Of a stretch of DNA of 55,454 nt, positions 1-8,436 are shown piece by piece. The notes under the pieces were generated by a model that was given only the letters and a program-made list of their open reading frames with translations, did no database searches and was not told the origin of the DNA. Origin of the DNA: a virus; IMG/VR virus record IMGVR_UViG_3300048687_000048, positions 1 to 55,454 of that record; one strand, given 5' to 3'. Made by a program: the position numbers and the translations under genes. Each line of letters opens with the position of its first letter. The first letter of the stretch is position 1.

Positions 1-1073
1 TCGGCAACCACTTCACGGTTACTGGAGGAGGGACCCTCACCTGGGAGGGTGATACAGGGCTATGGCGCTCCGCACCGTTCACGCTTCGAGTGAACAAGCG
101 CCTCACCGTGGACGAGACGATCGCTGCCGGCGGGGACATCACCACCGATGGCAACGTCACGGCGCTGGGCCGGGTCAAGGGCCGCAACCTGCAGACCGGG
201 AACACGGCCTCCCGGCCGGCCACCGGTCAGATCGGTGAGATCTACCAGGACGAGACGAGTGGCCGGATCTACGTCTGGCGCAACAGCACCTGGAAGGAAC
301 TGGCGACGCTCGACAGCGCCCAGCCGACCGGCGCCGTGATGACCAGCGTGGAGCCGCCTTCGGTGATGATCCCGCTGGGCTGGGTGCCCTTCGACGGGCG
401 CACGGTGACCGAGGCCGAGTACCCGGCGATGTTCGCCCTGACGTCGATGCAGGGCTACATCACCGGCACGGCACCCAACCGGGTGATGACCATGCCGCAG
501 GCCGAGGGCAAGGTGCTGATGACCCGCTGGGCGGCGACGGCCGGTCAGGTAGGTGGGACGACCAACAACCGAGTCGCCCTGGCACTGACCAACATGCCCC
601 GGCACCGTCATTACACGGCGCTCTCCCCCTCTGGTGGCGGGCCGCTGCGAGGCACCATCGGCCGCTCCGGGACGCACGCTCACGGCGTCGGCGGCGGTGA
701 GCACTGGCACACCCTCAACGACCCCGGTCACAAGCATGGCGCTCTGGAGGGTGTCAGCGGCCAGGCCAGCGCTGCGGTCGGTCTGTTCTGGGGTGGACGC
801 AACAAGATCGACGCCTACTTCAACGACCGCAACCACACGTACTCGGTGGAGGCGTTGCAGTGGACGATGCCAGCGACCACCGACATCTCCATCAACTCGG
901 CAGGTTCCGAGCACGGTCACATCATCGGCCAGGACGGTGACCACGACCACCCGCTGTATCTCAACGACCAGGCGCCGCACACCCACCCTGTCTCCGAGCA
1001 GGACCAGGGCGACGGCGCCCCGTTCGACATCACCCCCGCCCACCTCACCGTCTACACGTACATCCGCTCATGA
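1..1073 (+). CDS. Tail fibre with phage tail-collar domain (5' end outside window)
   Basis: The frame is open to the window edge, and the codons before the GTG at 90 read as protein (GNHFTVTGGGTLTWEG), so the gene begins upstream of the window and only its C-terminal part is seen. The middle carries the tail-collar signature (GWVPFDGRTVTEAEYPAMF). It is followed by a His-rich stretch with several HxH pairs (HRH, HAH, HWH, HKH, HGH, HDH), as in short tail fibres that bind metal in their fibrous shaft. The likely role is receptor binding at the baseplate or tail tip. It heads a run of appendage genes. The fold assignment is good; the receptor is unknown. Confidence 0.8.
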   Translation, partial: GNHFTVTGGGTLTWEGDTGLWRSAPFTLRVNKRLTVDETIAAGGDITTDGNVTALGRVKGRNLQTGNTASRPATGQIGEIYQDETSGRIYVWRNSTWKELATLDSAQPTGAVMTSVEPPSVMIPLGWVPFDGRTVTEAEYPAMFALTSMQGYITGTAPNRVMTMPQAEGKVLMTRWAATAGQVGGTTNNRVALALTNMPRHRHYTALSPSGGGPLRGTIGRSGTHAHGVGGGEHWHTLNDPGHKHGALEGVSGQASAAVGLFWGGRNKIDAYFNDRNHTYSVEALQWTMPATTDISINSAGSEHGHIIGQDGDHDHPLYLNDQAPHTHPVSEQDQGDGAPFDITPAHLTVYTYIRS

Positions 1074-1153
1074 CGTTCGTCGGCTCAAGGTTCGGACAGG
1101 ACGGACCCCCTCGGATCGCTACGTCGTCCGAGCTACTGCTGGAGGCCACCGAG

Positions 1154-1783
1154 ATGCCACCGATACCGAACTATCAGGCGCTCATCCCGTTCGTCCCCGG
1201 CACCGTCACTGACACCGACACCAGTGCCTTCGAGACGTTGTCGGACGGCCATCTGTTGTGGCGGAAGACGCCGGCCCGTTGCGACCTGATGTTCTACCAA
1301 GGCGACGACGTCGTCATCCCGCTCTACTTCGATGACCCGGCGCTCACCGGCGACAACATGGAGTTGGGATACACCTGGCACTCGCAGATCCGTGTGTTGC
1401 ACAACTACCGCAGCACGTTGGTCAACACCTTCACCACCCACGCCGACTACACGGCTGCTTCGACCGGGGTGACTGAGGCGACGCTGGTGGAGTTGTTCCT
1501 GCCTCGCAGCCTCAACACCCACTGGGGCCTCTACCGCTGGGACCTGTACTCGGTCAGCACCCAGGACTACAGCCGCTTCCCCAAGCCCGATGACGTGGAG
1601 ATCTGGCCTCCGCCGGACGAACTCCGCACCTGGCTCTACGGCCTGGTGAAGATCGCCCCACGGGTGACGTCCACCGACGCCCTGCCGCCGCTGGCCGACG
1701 TTCCCACCATCGGTGGGCCGGCCGGACCGGTGGCACTGAGCAACGGCGGCTATGCGGTCGGACCGAACGGGAGGGTGCCATGA
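1154..1783 (+). CDS. Phage tail/appendage protein, unknown function
   Basis: A 209-residue protein with no recognisable domain, rich in aromatic residues and prolines (QGDDVVIPLYFDDP, WHSQIRVLHNY). The ATG at 1154 is chosen because GGAGG lies 8 nt upstream. An in-frame ATG at 1070 overlaps the preceding stop but would add a low-complexity leader without a ribosome site. Its place between a collar-domain fibre and a collagen-like peptide suggests a fibre-associated virion protein. Function is inferred from context only. Confidence 0.65.
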   Translation: MPPIPNYQALIPFVPGTVTDTDTSAFETLSDGHLLWRKTPARCDLMFYQGDDVVIPLYFDDPALTGDNMELGYTWHSQIRVLHNYRSTLVNTFTTHADYTAASTGVTEATLVELFLPRSLNTHWGLYRWDLYSVSTQDYSRFPKPDDVEIWPPPDELRTWLYGLVKIAPRVTSTDALPPLADVPTIGGPAGPVALSNGGYAVGPNGRVP

Positions 1784-2001
1784 GCGCCATCGATGTCGCT
1801 GTCAGCAAGGGCGCTCCGATCGCCATCACCCTCGGGGGCAGCACCCAGCCGATCAACGTCACTGCGGGCACGACCGGTCCTCCGGGACCAAAGGGCGACA
1901 AGGGCGACGAGGGAGGCACGCCGGTGGTGGCCGTGGCCTACGCCGACTGGCCTCCCGTCAACCCCGCCGCCAACACCCTCTACCTCAGACTCGCCCCGTA
2001 A
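1780..2001 (+). CDS. Short collagen-like (GXY) tail protein
   Basis: A 73-residue protein overlapping the previous stop (ATGA). A short collagen-like segment (GPPGPKGDKGDEGG) starts around residue 33 and is flanked by a beta-rich N-terminus and a C-terminal AANTLYLRL tail. Collagen-like GXY tracts are common in phage fibres, where they promote trimerisation. The tract is only four to five triplets, so it may be a trimerising stalk or adaptor rather than a full fibre. Confidence 0.65.
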   Translation: MSAIDVAVSKGAPIAITLGGSTQPINVTAGTTGPPGPKGDKGDEGGTPVVAVAYADWPPVNPAANTLYLRLAP

Positions 2002-2010
2002 GGAGACATC

Positions 2011-2418
2011 ATGGGTTCCAAGTCCGACGCCTATGAGCTTGAAATCCTCAAGCTCACCACCGGTCAGGCAACGACGCTCTTCACCTCGACGCCGATGACG
2101 CCGTTCCTGGCGTTGTTCACCGCCGACCCGTCCGACTCGGCGGCGGGCACCGAGGTGACCGGTGGCAGCTACGCCCGCCAGCCGGCCTCAAGCTCGTCCA
2201 AGTGGGCGGCGCCGGCTGCCGGCTCGGTGACCACCAACGCCGTCATCACCTTCCCCACCGCCAGCGCCAACTGGGGCACCGTCACCGGCTTCGCCCTGAT
2301 GTCGGCGGTCACCGGCGGCACCCTGTTGATGTGGGGCACGCTGACGGCCTCCAAGGTCGTCAACAGCGGTGACACGGCCAGCTTCGCAGCGGGGCAGTTG
2401 ACGCTCACGGAGGACTGA
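2011..2418 (+). CDS. Small tail-appendage structural protein
   Basis: A 135-residue protein preceded by AAGGAG. The core pattern (LALFTADPSDSAAGTEVTGGSYARQP, given here only in part) matches a family of small beta-sandwich proteins found next to tail fibres in many phages, with the motif 'ALxTAxP...GTEVxGGxYARxxv'. It is Ala/Thr/Gly-rich and has no signal peptide. The family resemblance is from memory of the motif, so the exact role is open. Confidence 0.6.
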   Translation: MGSKSDAYELEILKLTTGQATTLFTSTPMTPFLALFTADPSDSAAGTEVTGGSYARQPASSSSKWAAPAAGSVTTNAVITFPTASANWGTVTGFALMSAVTGGTLLMWGTLTASKVVNSGDTASFAAGQLTLTED

Positions 2419-2419
2419 C

Positions 2420-3529
2420 ATGGCCGGCAAGATCACCGACCTGGGGGTCTTGACCGGCGCCGCTGCGGCCACGACCGACCTCATCGAGACGGTCGATGTC
2501 TCCGACACGTCGATGGCGGCGACGGGCACCAACAAGAAGATGACGTTGTCCGACATGGCGACGTTCGTCGCTGCCCAGGGTGGGGCGGCGACCGGCACCA
2601 AGATGACGGCGCTCACGGCGCTCACCGGGGCGAACGCTGCGAGCACCGACATCTTGGAAGTGGTGGACATCTCCGACACCACGATGGATGCCTCGGGCAC
2701 CAACAAGAAGATGACCCTGGCCGAGGTCATCGCCTACATCAAGCTCGCCGGAGGAGCGGTCCCGGACGGGGACAAGACCGATATCACGGTTTCAGGCAAC
2801 ACCTGGACCATCGATGGCGGCGTTGTGACATACGCCAAGATGCAGAACGTCTCGGCTACCAGCCGGGTGCTCGGTCGCATCACGGCCGGTGCGGGTGTGG
2901 TCGAGGAACTGACCGCAGCGAACCTCTCGACCATCCTCGGCCTGGGCTCGTTGGCGACCAAGTCCACGATCCTGTCGGCCGACATCACCGACAACACCGT
3001 CGCCAACAACGACCTGGCGGTGATGCCCACGCTGACGATCAAGGGCAACAACACGGCGGGCACGGCGGCGCCGCTCGACCTCACCGCAGTGCAGGTCCGC
3101 TCGATGATCGCCAGCGGTGCCGGGGCGCTGTTCGGGTTCGACTTCGACACCACCACCACGGCCGGTCCGACAGCGACCCGGTTACGGCTGAACAACGCCA
3201 CGCCGGCTTCGGCCACCATCGTCTACGTCACCTACACGACCAAGGACGGGGCTGACCTCAAGACCCGTCTGCTGGCCGGCACGGCCGGCGACCGTCTGTA
3301 CATCCAGGAGCGGGCCAACTCCGCCAACTGGCGGCTCTACGAACTGACCGGCGCACCGACCGACAACTCGACCTACGCCACCTGCAACGTCGTCCACCGT
3401 GGTGGCGCCGGCTCGCTGTGGACCAACTTGGCCGAGATCATCGCCGGCTTCATGACGGCGGCGATCACCATCGGCACCTCGGCCCCGGCGTCACCCTCGA
3501 CCAACGACCTGTGGGTGGACACCACCTGA
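2420..3529 (+). CDS. Tail fibre/appendage protein with duplicated N-terminal module
   Basis: 369 residues. The first ~100 residues hold two copies of a ~49-residue module: LxxLTGAxAAxTDxxExVDxSDTxM, then GTNKKMTLxxxxxxI. This module is typical of phage appendage proteins. The middle contains NNDLAVMPTLTIKGNNTAG, a beta-helical fibre-type segment. The C-terminus ends in SPSTNDLWVDTT. It sits 1 nt after the previous stop and 1 nt before the next start, so it belongs to one transcript with its neighbours. Confidence 0.65.
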   Translation: MAGKITDLGVLTGAAAATTDLIETVDVSDTSMAATGTNKKMTLSDMATFVAAQGGAATGTKMTALTALTGANAASTDILEVVDISDTTMDASGTNKKMTLAEVIAYIKLAGGAVPDGDKTDITVSGNTWTIDGGVVTYAKMQNVSATSRVLGRITAGAGVVEELTAANLSTILGLGSLATKSTILSADITDNTVANNDLAVMPTLTIKGNNTAGTAAPLDLTAVQVRSMIASGAGALFGFDFDTTTTAGPTATRLRLNNATPASATIVYVTYTTKDGADLKTRLLAGTAGDRLYIQERANSANWRLYELTGAPTDNSTYATCNVVHRGGAGSLWTNLAEIIAGFMTAAITIGTSAPASPSTNDLWVDTT

Positions 3530-3530
3530 C

Positions 3531-5897
3531 ATGACGATCACGTTCACCGGGGCCGGGACCGCCGTATCGGCCACCGGTGCGTCGTCACAAGTGGTGACGA
3601 CGACGACAGCGTTCGCTGTGGGCGACTACATCGTCGCCTTCATGGCCTACGACAACACGGGCGGCGGCGGTGCTGACCCGGTGTCGGGAGTCACCAGCAT
3701 GGCCGTGTCGGCGGGCTCGGTGGTCGGCGGTTCAACGATGACCGGGATCAACGACCCCAGCACGGCTAGCTCGGGCCTTGCTGCCCGTGCGGACATCAGG
3801 AAGGTCACGGGAGCGATCGCCTCGGGATCGACGGTCACGGTGTCGTGGTCGGGCACCGTCACGATCCGCTCCGTGGTCCTCATGAAGGTGTCCACCAACG
3901 TCAGCGGTGCGACCCTCAACGCTCGTATCAACTCTGGCAACGGCTCCACGATGACCAACACGGTGGGCGCTGCGACGGCGACGTTGGTGACGCCGTCTGC
4001 CACCGCCGGTGAAGGTGTGTTGTGTTACGCCGGACATGAGAACGGTGCCGCCTTCACCGGTGACGCCGACACGACCAACGGCACCTGGAGTGCGGTCTAC
4101 GGAGCGTTTCAGGGTTCAGGCCTCACCGGCATGGCGGCGTACTTCCAGGCCAAGGTCGTCACCGCCACGGCCACGCAGTCCTGGGACATCACCGGTACCT
4201 CGTCGGACTGGATCCAGGGTGCCACGATCTTCACGGAGACGGCTCCGCCACCGTCGATCACGCAGCAGGACTTCTGCTTCTACGCCGAGGGCACCGAATC
4301 GGGCAGCACCGCTCCGGTCGGACAGGGCTTCGTCTACAACCCCGACCTGACCGCTGGCGATGTCAGCATGCATCTGCGGTTCCTGCTACAGGCCACAACG
4401 GCGAACGCTGTCCCTGCTTCCGACTGGCAACTCCAGTACGAGAAGAACAGCGTCGGTGGCTGGATCAACGTCACCACGGGCACCACCAACGCCGCTGCCT
4501 ACAACTCGGCCAACCTGACCGAGGGCCAGGCCACTACCAATCGCCTCACCGGCGGCACCGGCACGTTCGAAGCGGGCAAGGTGTCCGAGGACGGCACGGT
4601 GGACACCGTGGGGTGGGCGGGGAGCAACTTCACCGAGTTGCTGTACGCCGTCACGTTGAAGTCGGCCAACCTCGTCAACGCCGACTCCATGCGGTTCCGT
4701 GTGGTCAAGAACGGTGCCACCACCGACATGACCTACACGACGCCGGGCACGGCGTTGGCCCAGGTCGTCAAGCTGTCGGTCGCCCAGCACGGCTACCAGT
4801 TCTACGCCGATGGCACCGAGACGGGAGCGACATCACTGGCGGCGGCGGACACCGCCATCAGCAGCGACGTGACCCTGGCTGCGGCGCTGGTGCAACTGCG
4901 GACCCGCCTGCAGACGACATCGAGCGTGTCTGCGCCGGCCACCGACGACTGGCAACTGCAGTACGAGAAGAACGCCAGCGGTACCTGGGTCAATGTCGAT
5001 CCCAACCCCACCGGCTACGTCAAGGCGGCGAGTGGGGGCAGTGCCCTCAACACCCAGTACGCCGGTTTCGGAATGCCCTTCTACGGCAACGGGCAGAAGC
5101 TGATCCAGAGTTCCGTCTACCTGAAGCGAACCGGCACCCTCGGGTTCAACGTCATCGCTGAGGTCTACGCCCACTCCGGCGTCTTCGGATCGAGCAGCGT
5201 GCCGACAGGTGCCGCCCTGGCGTCGGTGACGTTGCCAGCGTCAACGGCGCCCACGACCTTCGGGTGGGTGGACTTCACCTTCGACGGGACGCTCACGCTG
5301 GTCAAGGGCACGCCTTACGTGGCAACGCTCAGGGTCAGTACCCCCGGCAGCACGGGGATTGACTTCGCCCTTGACCTTGGTCTTGGCGGCCTCACTGGCA
5401 ACGTGCCGGTGCTCTTGGTGAGCAACGGCACCTGGACGTACTTCAGCGATGCGGGTGCGTCCATCCGAGTGTTGACAACGCCACCTGAGGTGTACGCCTA
5501 CGACTCGGCCAGCCTCACCGATGGAGCAGCTACCACGAACCGGTTGAGCACCGGCAGCTTCGGCAGCTTCGTCGCCGGCAAGGTGTCGGAGGACGGCCTC
5601 GTGGACAACGTCGGCTGGTCCGGCAACAACTACACCGAGTTGCTGTACACGATCGGCATGGCGATGACGCTGGCGAACGCCACCACGCTGCGCTTCCGGA
5701 TACTGCGGAACGGTGTGACCACCTTCATGATCTACTCGGTCACGCCGACGATCTCGATCATCGCTCCGGCTGGTGGGCTGATCAAGGTGTGGAGTGGCAG
5801 CGCCTGGGTGGACAAGCCGGTCAAGGTGTGGACCGGGGCGGCGTGGGTGCAGAAGCCGGTGAAGGTCTGGTCGGGCTCGGCATGGGTGTTGAGTTGA
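3531..5897 (+). CDS. Large Thr/Ser-rich tail fibre with C-terminal KVW repeats
   Basis: 788 residues, rich in beta-forming Thr/Ser/Gly. Two or three related jelly-roll-like modules are visible around the recurring segments QYEKNxxGxW and RLxxGxGxFxAGKVSEDG near residues ~300-390, ~480-500 and ~670-720. The extreme C-terminus has three tandem repeats of the form KVW(S/T)GxAWVxKPV. No signal peptide is present. Probably an elongated fibre or receptor-binding protein within the appendage operon. Confidence 0.65.
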   Translation: MTITFTGAGTAVSATGASSQVVTTTTAFAVGDYIVAFMAYDNTGGGGADPVSGVTSMAVSAGSVVGGSTMTGINDPSTASSGLAARADIRKVTGAIASGSTVTVSWSGTVTIRSVVLMKVSTNVSGATLNARINSGNGSTMTNTVGAATATLVTPSATAGEGVLCYAGHENGAAFTGDADTTNGTWSAVYGAFQGSGLTGMAAYFQAKVVTATATQSWDITGTSSDWIQGATIFTETAPPPSITQQDFCFYAEGTESGSTAPVGQGFVYNPDLTAGDVSMHLRFLLQATTANAVPASDWQLQYEKNSVGGWINVTTGTTNAAAYNSANLTEGQATTNRLTGGTGTFEAGKVSEDGTVDTVGWAGSNFTELLYAVTLKSANLVNADSMRFRVVKNGATTDMTYTTPGTALAQVVKLSVAQHGYQFYADGTETGATSLAAADTAISSDVTLAAALVQLRTRLQTTSSVSAPATDDWQLQYEKNASGTWVNVDPNPTGYVKAASGGSALNTQYAGFGMPFYGNGQKLIQSSVYLKRTGTLGFNVIAEVYAHSGVFGSSSVPTGAALASVTLPASTAPTTFGWVDFTFDGTLTLVKGTPYVATLRVSTPGSTGIDFALDLGLGGLTGNVPVLLVSNGTWTYFSDAGASIRVLTTPPEVYAYDSASLTDGAATTNRLSTGSFGSFVAGKVSEDGLVDNVGWSGNNYTELLYTIGMAMTLANATTLRFRILRNGVTTFMIYSVTPTISIIAPAGGLIKVWSGSAWVDKPVKVWTGAAWVQKPVKVWSGSAWVLS
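5784..5891 (+). repeat. Three tandem KVWxGxAWV coding repeats
   Basis: Three copies of a ~13-codon unit (KVWSGSAWVDKPV, KVWTGAAWVQKPV, KVWSGSAWVLS) end the fibre gene. The copies differ at synonymous positions, so they are not a recent expansion. Confidence 0.85.
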
Positions 5898-5898
5898 T

Positions 5899-8436
5899 AT
5901 GGCACTAACACAGGCACGTCTCACCCAGGGCGGGGGCATGCGTGGGCTGCAGGCCGGCTCGAATCGTGTGTTACAGAACTACGTTCCTGCCGGAGCACCG
6001 CCGACCCCTGTCATCCAGACGAACTTCACCGGGACGGACGGTGCTGCGCTGACCACCCTCGCCAACACGGGCTCGGCAGGCGGCAACGCCTTCGTGTACC
6101 AGTCCATCTCTCCGACGGCGCCCCCCGCCTGGACAGAGGAGATCTCCGGGAACCGGGGGCTGATCCGCACCGACCCGACCAACGAGTTCTACTCCACCGA
6201 CCTCTTCACCGCCGTGGGACCGGTCGTCACGACGATTTACTTCTCGATGGTCATCACCAGTGTGGCGGCGGGCGGTTACATCGTGCTGCAACCCCGTGTC
6301 GGCGGGGACGGCGGCGCAGCAGCACTGGAGTTCTGGATCCACGCCAACTTCCTGGTCCTCGCCAACTCCGGCAACGTCGGTCATGGGCTCACGTTCGCTG
6401 ATGGCGACAAGCTGCATGTGCTGTTCCGCTCCACCGGCACGTCGTACTCGGCCAGGCTGTGGCTCAACAACAACACGCAACCGTCGACCCCCACCGCCAC
6501 CGGAACCGGCGGGACCGGAGCGGCCGGGCAGATCCTGCTCCAGGTCAAACGAGGACCGGGGCAGAACAGCCTCTACATCGATGACTTCGCCGTCTTCGAT
6601 GACGCAACCGTGACGTGGCCGCCCCCACCGACTCCCAGCCTGGTCGTCCTCTACGACAACTTCAACCGGGCTGATGGCGCTGACTTCGGGGCGCTGTGGG
6701 ACAAGCGCACCCCCGATGGATGGCCGTACGCCGGTATCAGCAGCAACCAGGCAGCCGACACCGGCTCGGCCAACAACGTCGGCTACCTCCGCAACGACTT
6801 CACCCCCGCCGATCCCAACTACACGTTCTCGCAGATCGACTACCTCACGGCAGTGGCCGAGACGTTCACACCCTCCATCTGCCACGACGGCACCAACGTC
6901 TGGCGGCTGGGCTATGAGTTCTTGTCGCAGCCGTGGCAGGACCAACTCTTCCTCCATCGTGACGGCGTGCAGGTGGCGCAGTTCCCGACCCCTGGGTTCA
7001 CCACGTCGCACTGGGCCACGCTCCGCATCGAGCGCCGAGTGGATCGCATCACTGGCATCGTTGACGGCAAGGTCATCGGGGTCTACGTCGATCCGACACC
7101 GTTGACCGGCACCAAGATCGGCTTCGGGTTCGGCACCGGGAATGGAGCGTGTCGGCAGGACAACTGGCAGGGTGGCGACCTTGCCGTGACGACTCCGGTC
7201 CTCACACCGTTGTTCACCGACGTCTTCACCCGTGCCGACACCACGGCGCCGGGGCTCGGAGCGGAGTGGTACGCACCGTCCTGGGCGATCCAGAGCAACC
7301 AGGCGACCAAGACAGGCGGCAGCGGGGACTTCGCCGTGTTCCAGCACGACCTGGGCACGCCGGACGTCTGGGTCGAGGCCACCACGACACCCAACGGTCA
7401 GTTCAACGTGGTCAACCTGCGCCGCCCGTCAGCCACCGACAATGCCTTCGGCGCCACCGGCTACATGGGCTTCATCGATCCCGGCAACGGTCAGCCGGTC
7501 ATCGGAAAGGTCGTCAGCGGCACCTACAGCGATGTGCAGCGGGGCGACGCCATCCCCAACTTTGGCAGCGGCACCAACTACCGGCTCCGCCTGGAGGCGC
7601 AGGGCTCGTCGCTGCGGCTCTACGTGGACGACATCCTCCGGGTGATCACCACTGACACTGCGGTCCCCACCGGCAACTACGTCGGCATGAACTCCGGCAA
7701 CGGCACCATCGACAACTTCCGCTGCGGTGTCCTGGCTCCCCAAGGTGTCATCCAGTCGGTCCCCGGTCTGTGGGCGTGGATCGATCCTGACGTGGCCGTG
7801 ATGGCGGGCACCAACGTCAACTGGGTGCCCAACAAGGGGTCGAGCAACGCCGCTGCCATCGCCACCGGCACGATCGCCACGGCAACGGTCAACGGGCACA
7901 AGGTGCTCGACCTCTCTGGCGGGACGGCGGGATACCTCCAGACCAGCCAGGAGGGCGGCAACGGCGGTGTCTTCAAGAAGCAAGAGTTGAGTTGTGTGGT
8001 GGCGTACAAGGCCACGGGGGCTGGCCCCGGCAGCATGTTCGCCGTGAGCGTCGGCCATGACGATGGTGGGAGCGGGTACTCCGTCACCGATGCGATGTGC
8101 ATGCGGTCGGGGGGCACGGGGATCTTCCCGCAGGCGCTCCGCAACTGGATCGACCTGGGCACGATCACCGGTCCCGTTGACACCTGGGCGGTCGCCATGT
8201 GCACCATCGCCCCGAACGGTGACAGCCAGGTCTTCTGCAACACGACGACAGGGTCGGTGGTTTCCAACGACAACGGAGCCTTCAGGATCAACGCCGTGCG
8301 GATCGGGAGGGACCTGGGCGGCATCGATCCGTGGTGGGGACAGATCGGGGACGTGATGGTCTTCAACCACGTACTGACCTCGACCGAGCGCACCACGATT
8401 CGGACCTACCTCAACGCCAAGTACGGCATGTCGTGA
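5899..8436 (+). CDS. Tail fibre with concanavalin/LamG-like lectin modules
   Basis: 845 residues. Repeated modules follow the layout 'YDNFNRADGA...W...SNQAADTGSANNVGY' and 'FTDVFTRADTTAPGLGAEW...SNQATKTGGS', starting near residues ~250 and ~435. They resemble lectin-like jelly rolls that open with (D/N)xFxRADx. The last ~230 residues look like a LamG/ConA-type domain ending with GQIGDVMVFNHVLTSTERT and TYLNAKYG. Likely binds cell-surface glycans. The ATG at 5899 follows the previous stop by 1 nt. The 3' end overlaps the next gene by GTGA. Confidence 0.7.
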   Translation: MALTQARLTQGGGMRGLQAGSNRVLQNYVPAGAPPTPVIQTNFTGTDGAALTTLANTGSAGGNAFVYQSISPTAPPAWTEEISGNRGLIRTDPTNEFYSTDLFTAVGPVVTTIYFSMVITSVAAGGYIVLQPRVGGDGGAAALEFWIHANFLVLANSGNVGHGLTFADGDKLHVLFRSTGTSYSARLWLNNNTQPSTPTATGTGGTGAAGQILLQVKRGPGQNSLYIDDFAVFDDATVTWPPPPTPSLVVLYDNFNRADGADFGALWDKRTPDGWPYAGISSNQAADTGSANNVGYLRNDFTPADPNYTFSQIDYLTAVAETFTPSICHDGTNVWRLGYEFLSQPWQDQLFLHRDGVQVAQFPTPGFTTSHWATLRIERRVDRITGIVDGKVIGVYVDPTPLTGTKIGFGFGTGNGACRQDNWQGGDLAVTTPVLTPLFTDVFTRADTTAPGLGAEWYAPSWAIQSNQATKTGGSGDFAVFQHDLGTPDVWVEATTTPNGQFNVVNLRRPSATDNAFGATGYMGFIDPGNGQPVIGKVVSGTYSDVQRGDAIPNFGSGTNYRLRLEAQGSSLRLYVDDILRVITTDTAVPTGNYVGMNSGNGTIDNFRCGVLAPQGVIQSVPGLWAWIDPDVAVMAGTNVNWVPNKGSSNAAAIATGTIATATVNGHKVLDLSGGTAGYLQTSQEGGNGGVFKKQELSCVVAYKATGAGPGSMFAVSVGHDDGGSGYSVTDAMCMRSGGTGIFPQALRNWIDLGTITGPVDTWAVAMCTIAPNGDSQVFCNTTTGSVVSNDNGAFRINAVRIGRDLGGIDPWWGQIGDVMVFNHVLTSTERTTIRTYLNAKYGMS

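Noticed and set aside
60-1043. Long minus-strand frames opposite the tail genes (also near 6.0-7.3, 26.4-28.0 and 30.2-31.1 kb)
   Set aside because: All are mirror frames of strong rightward virion genes, low-complexity in translation and without ribosome sites.
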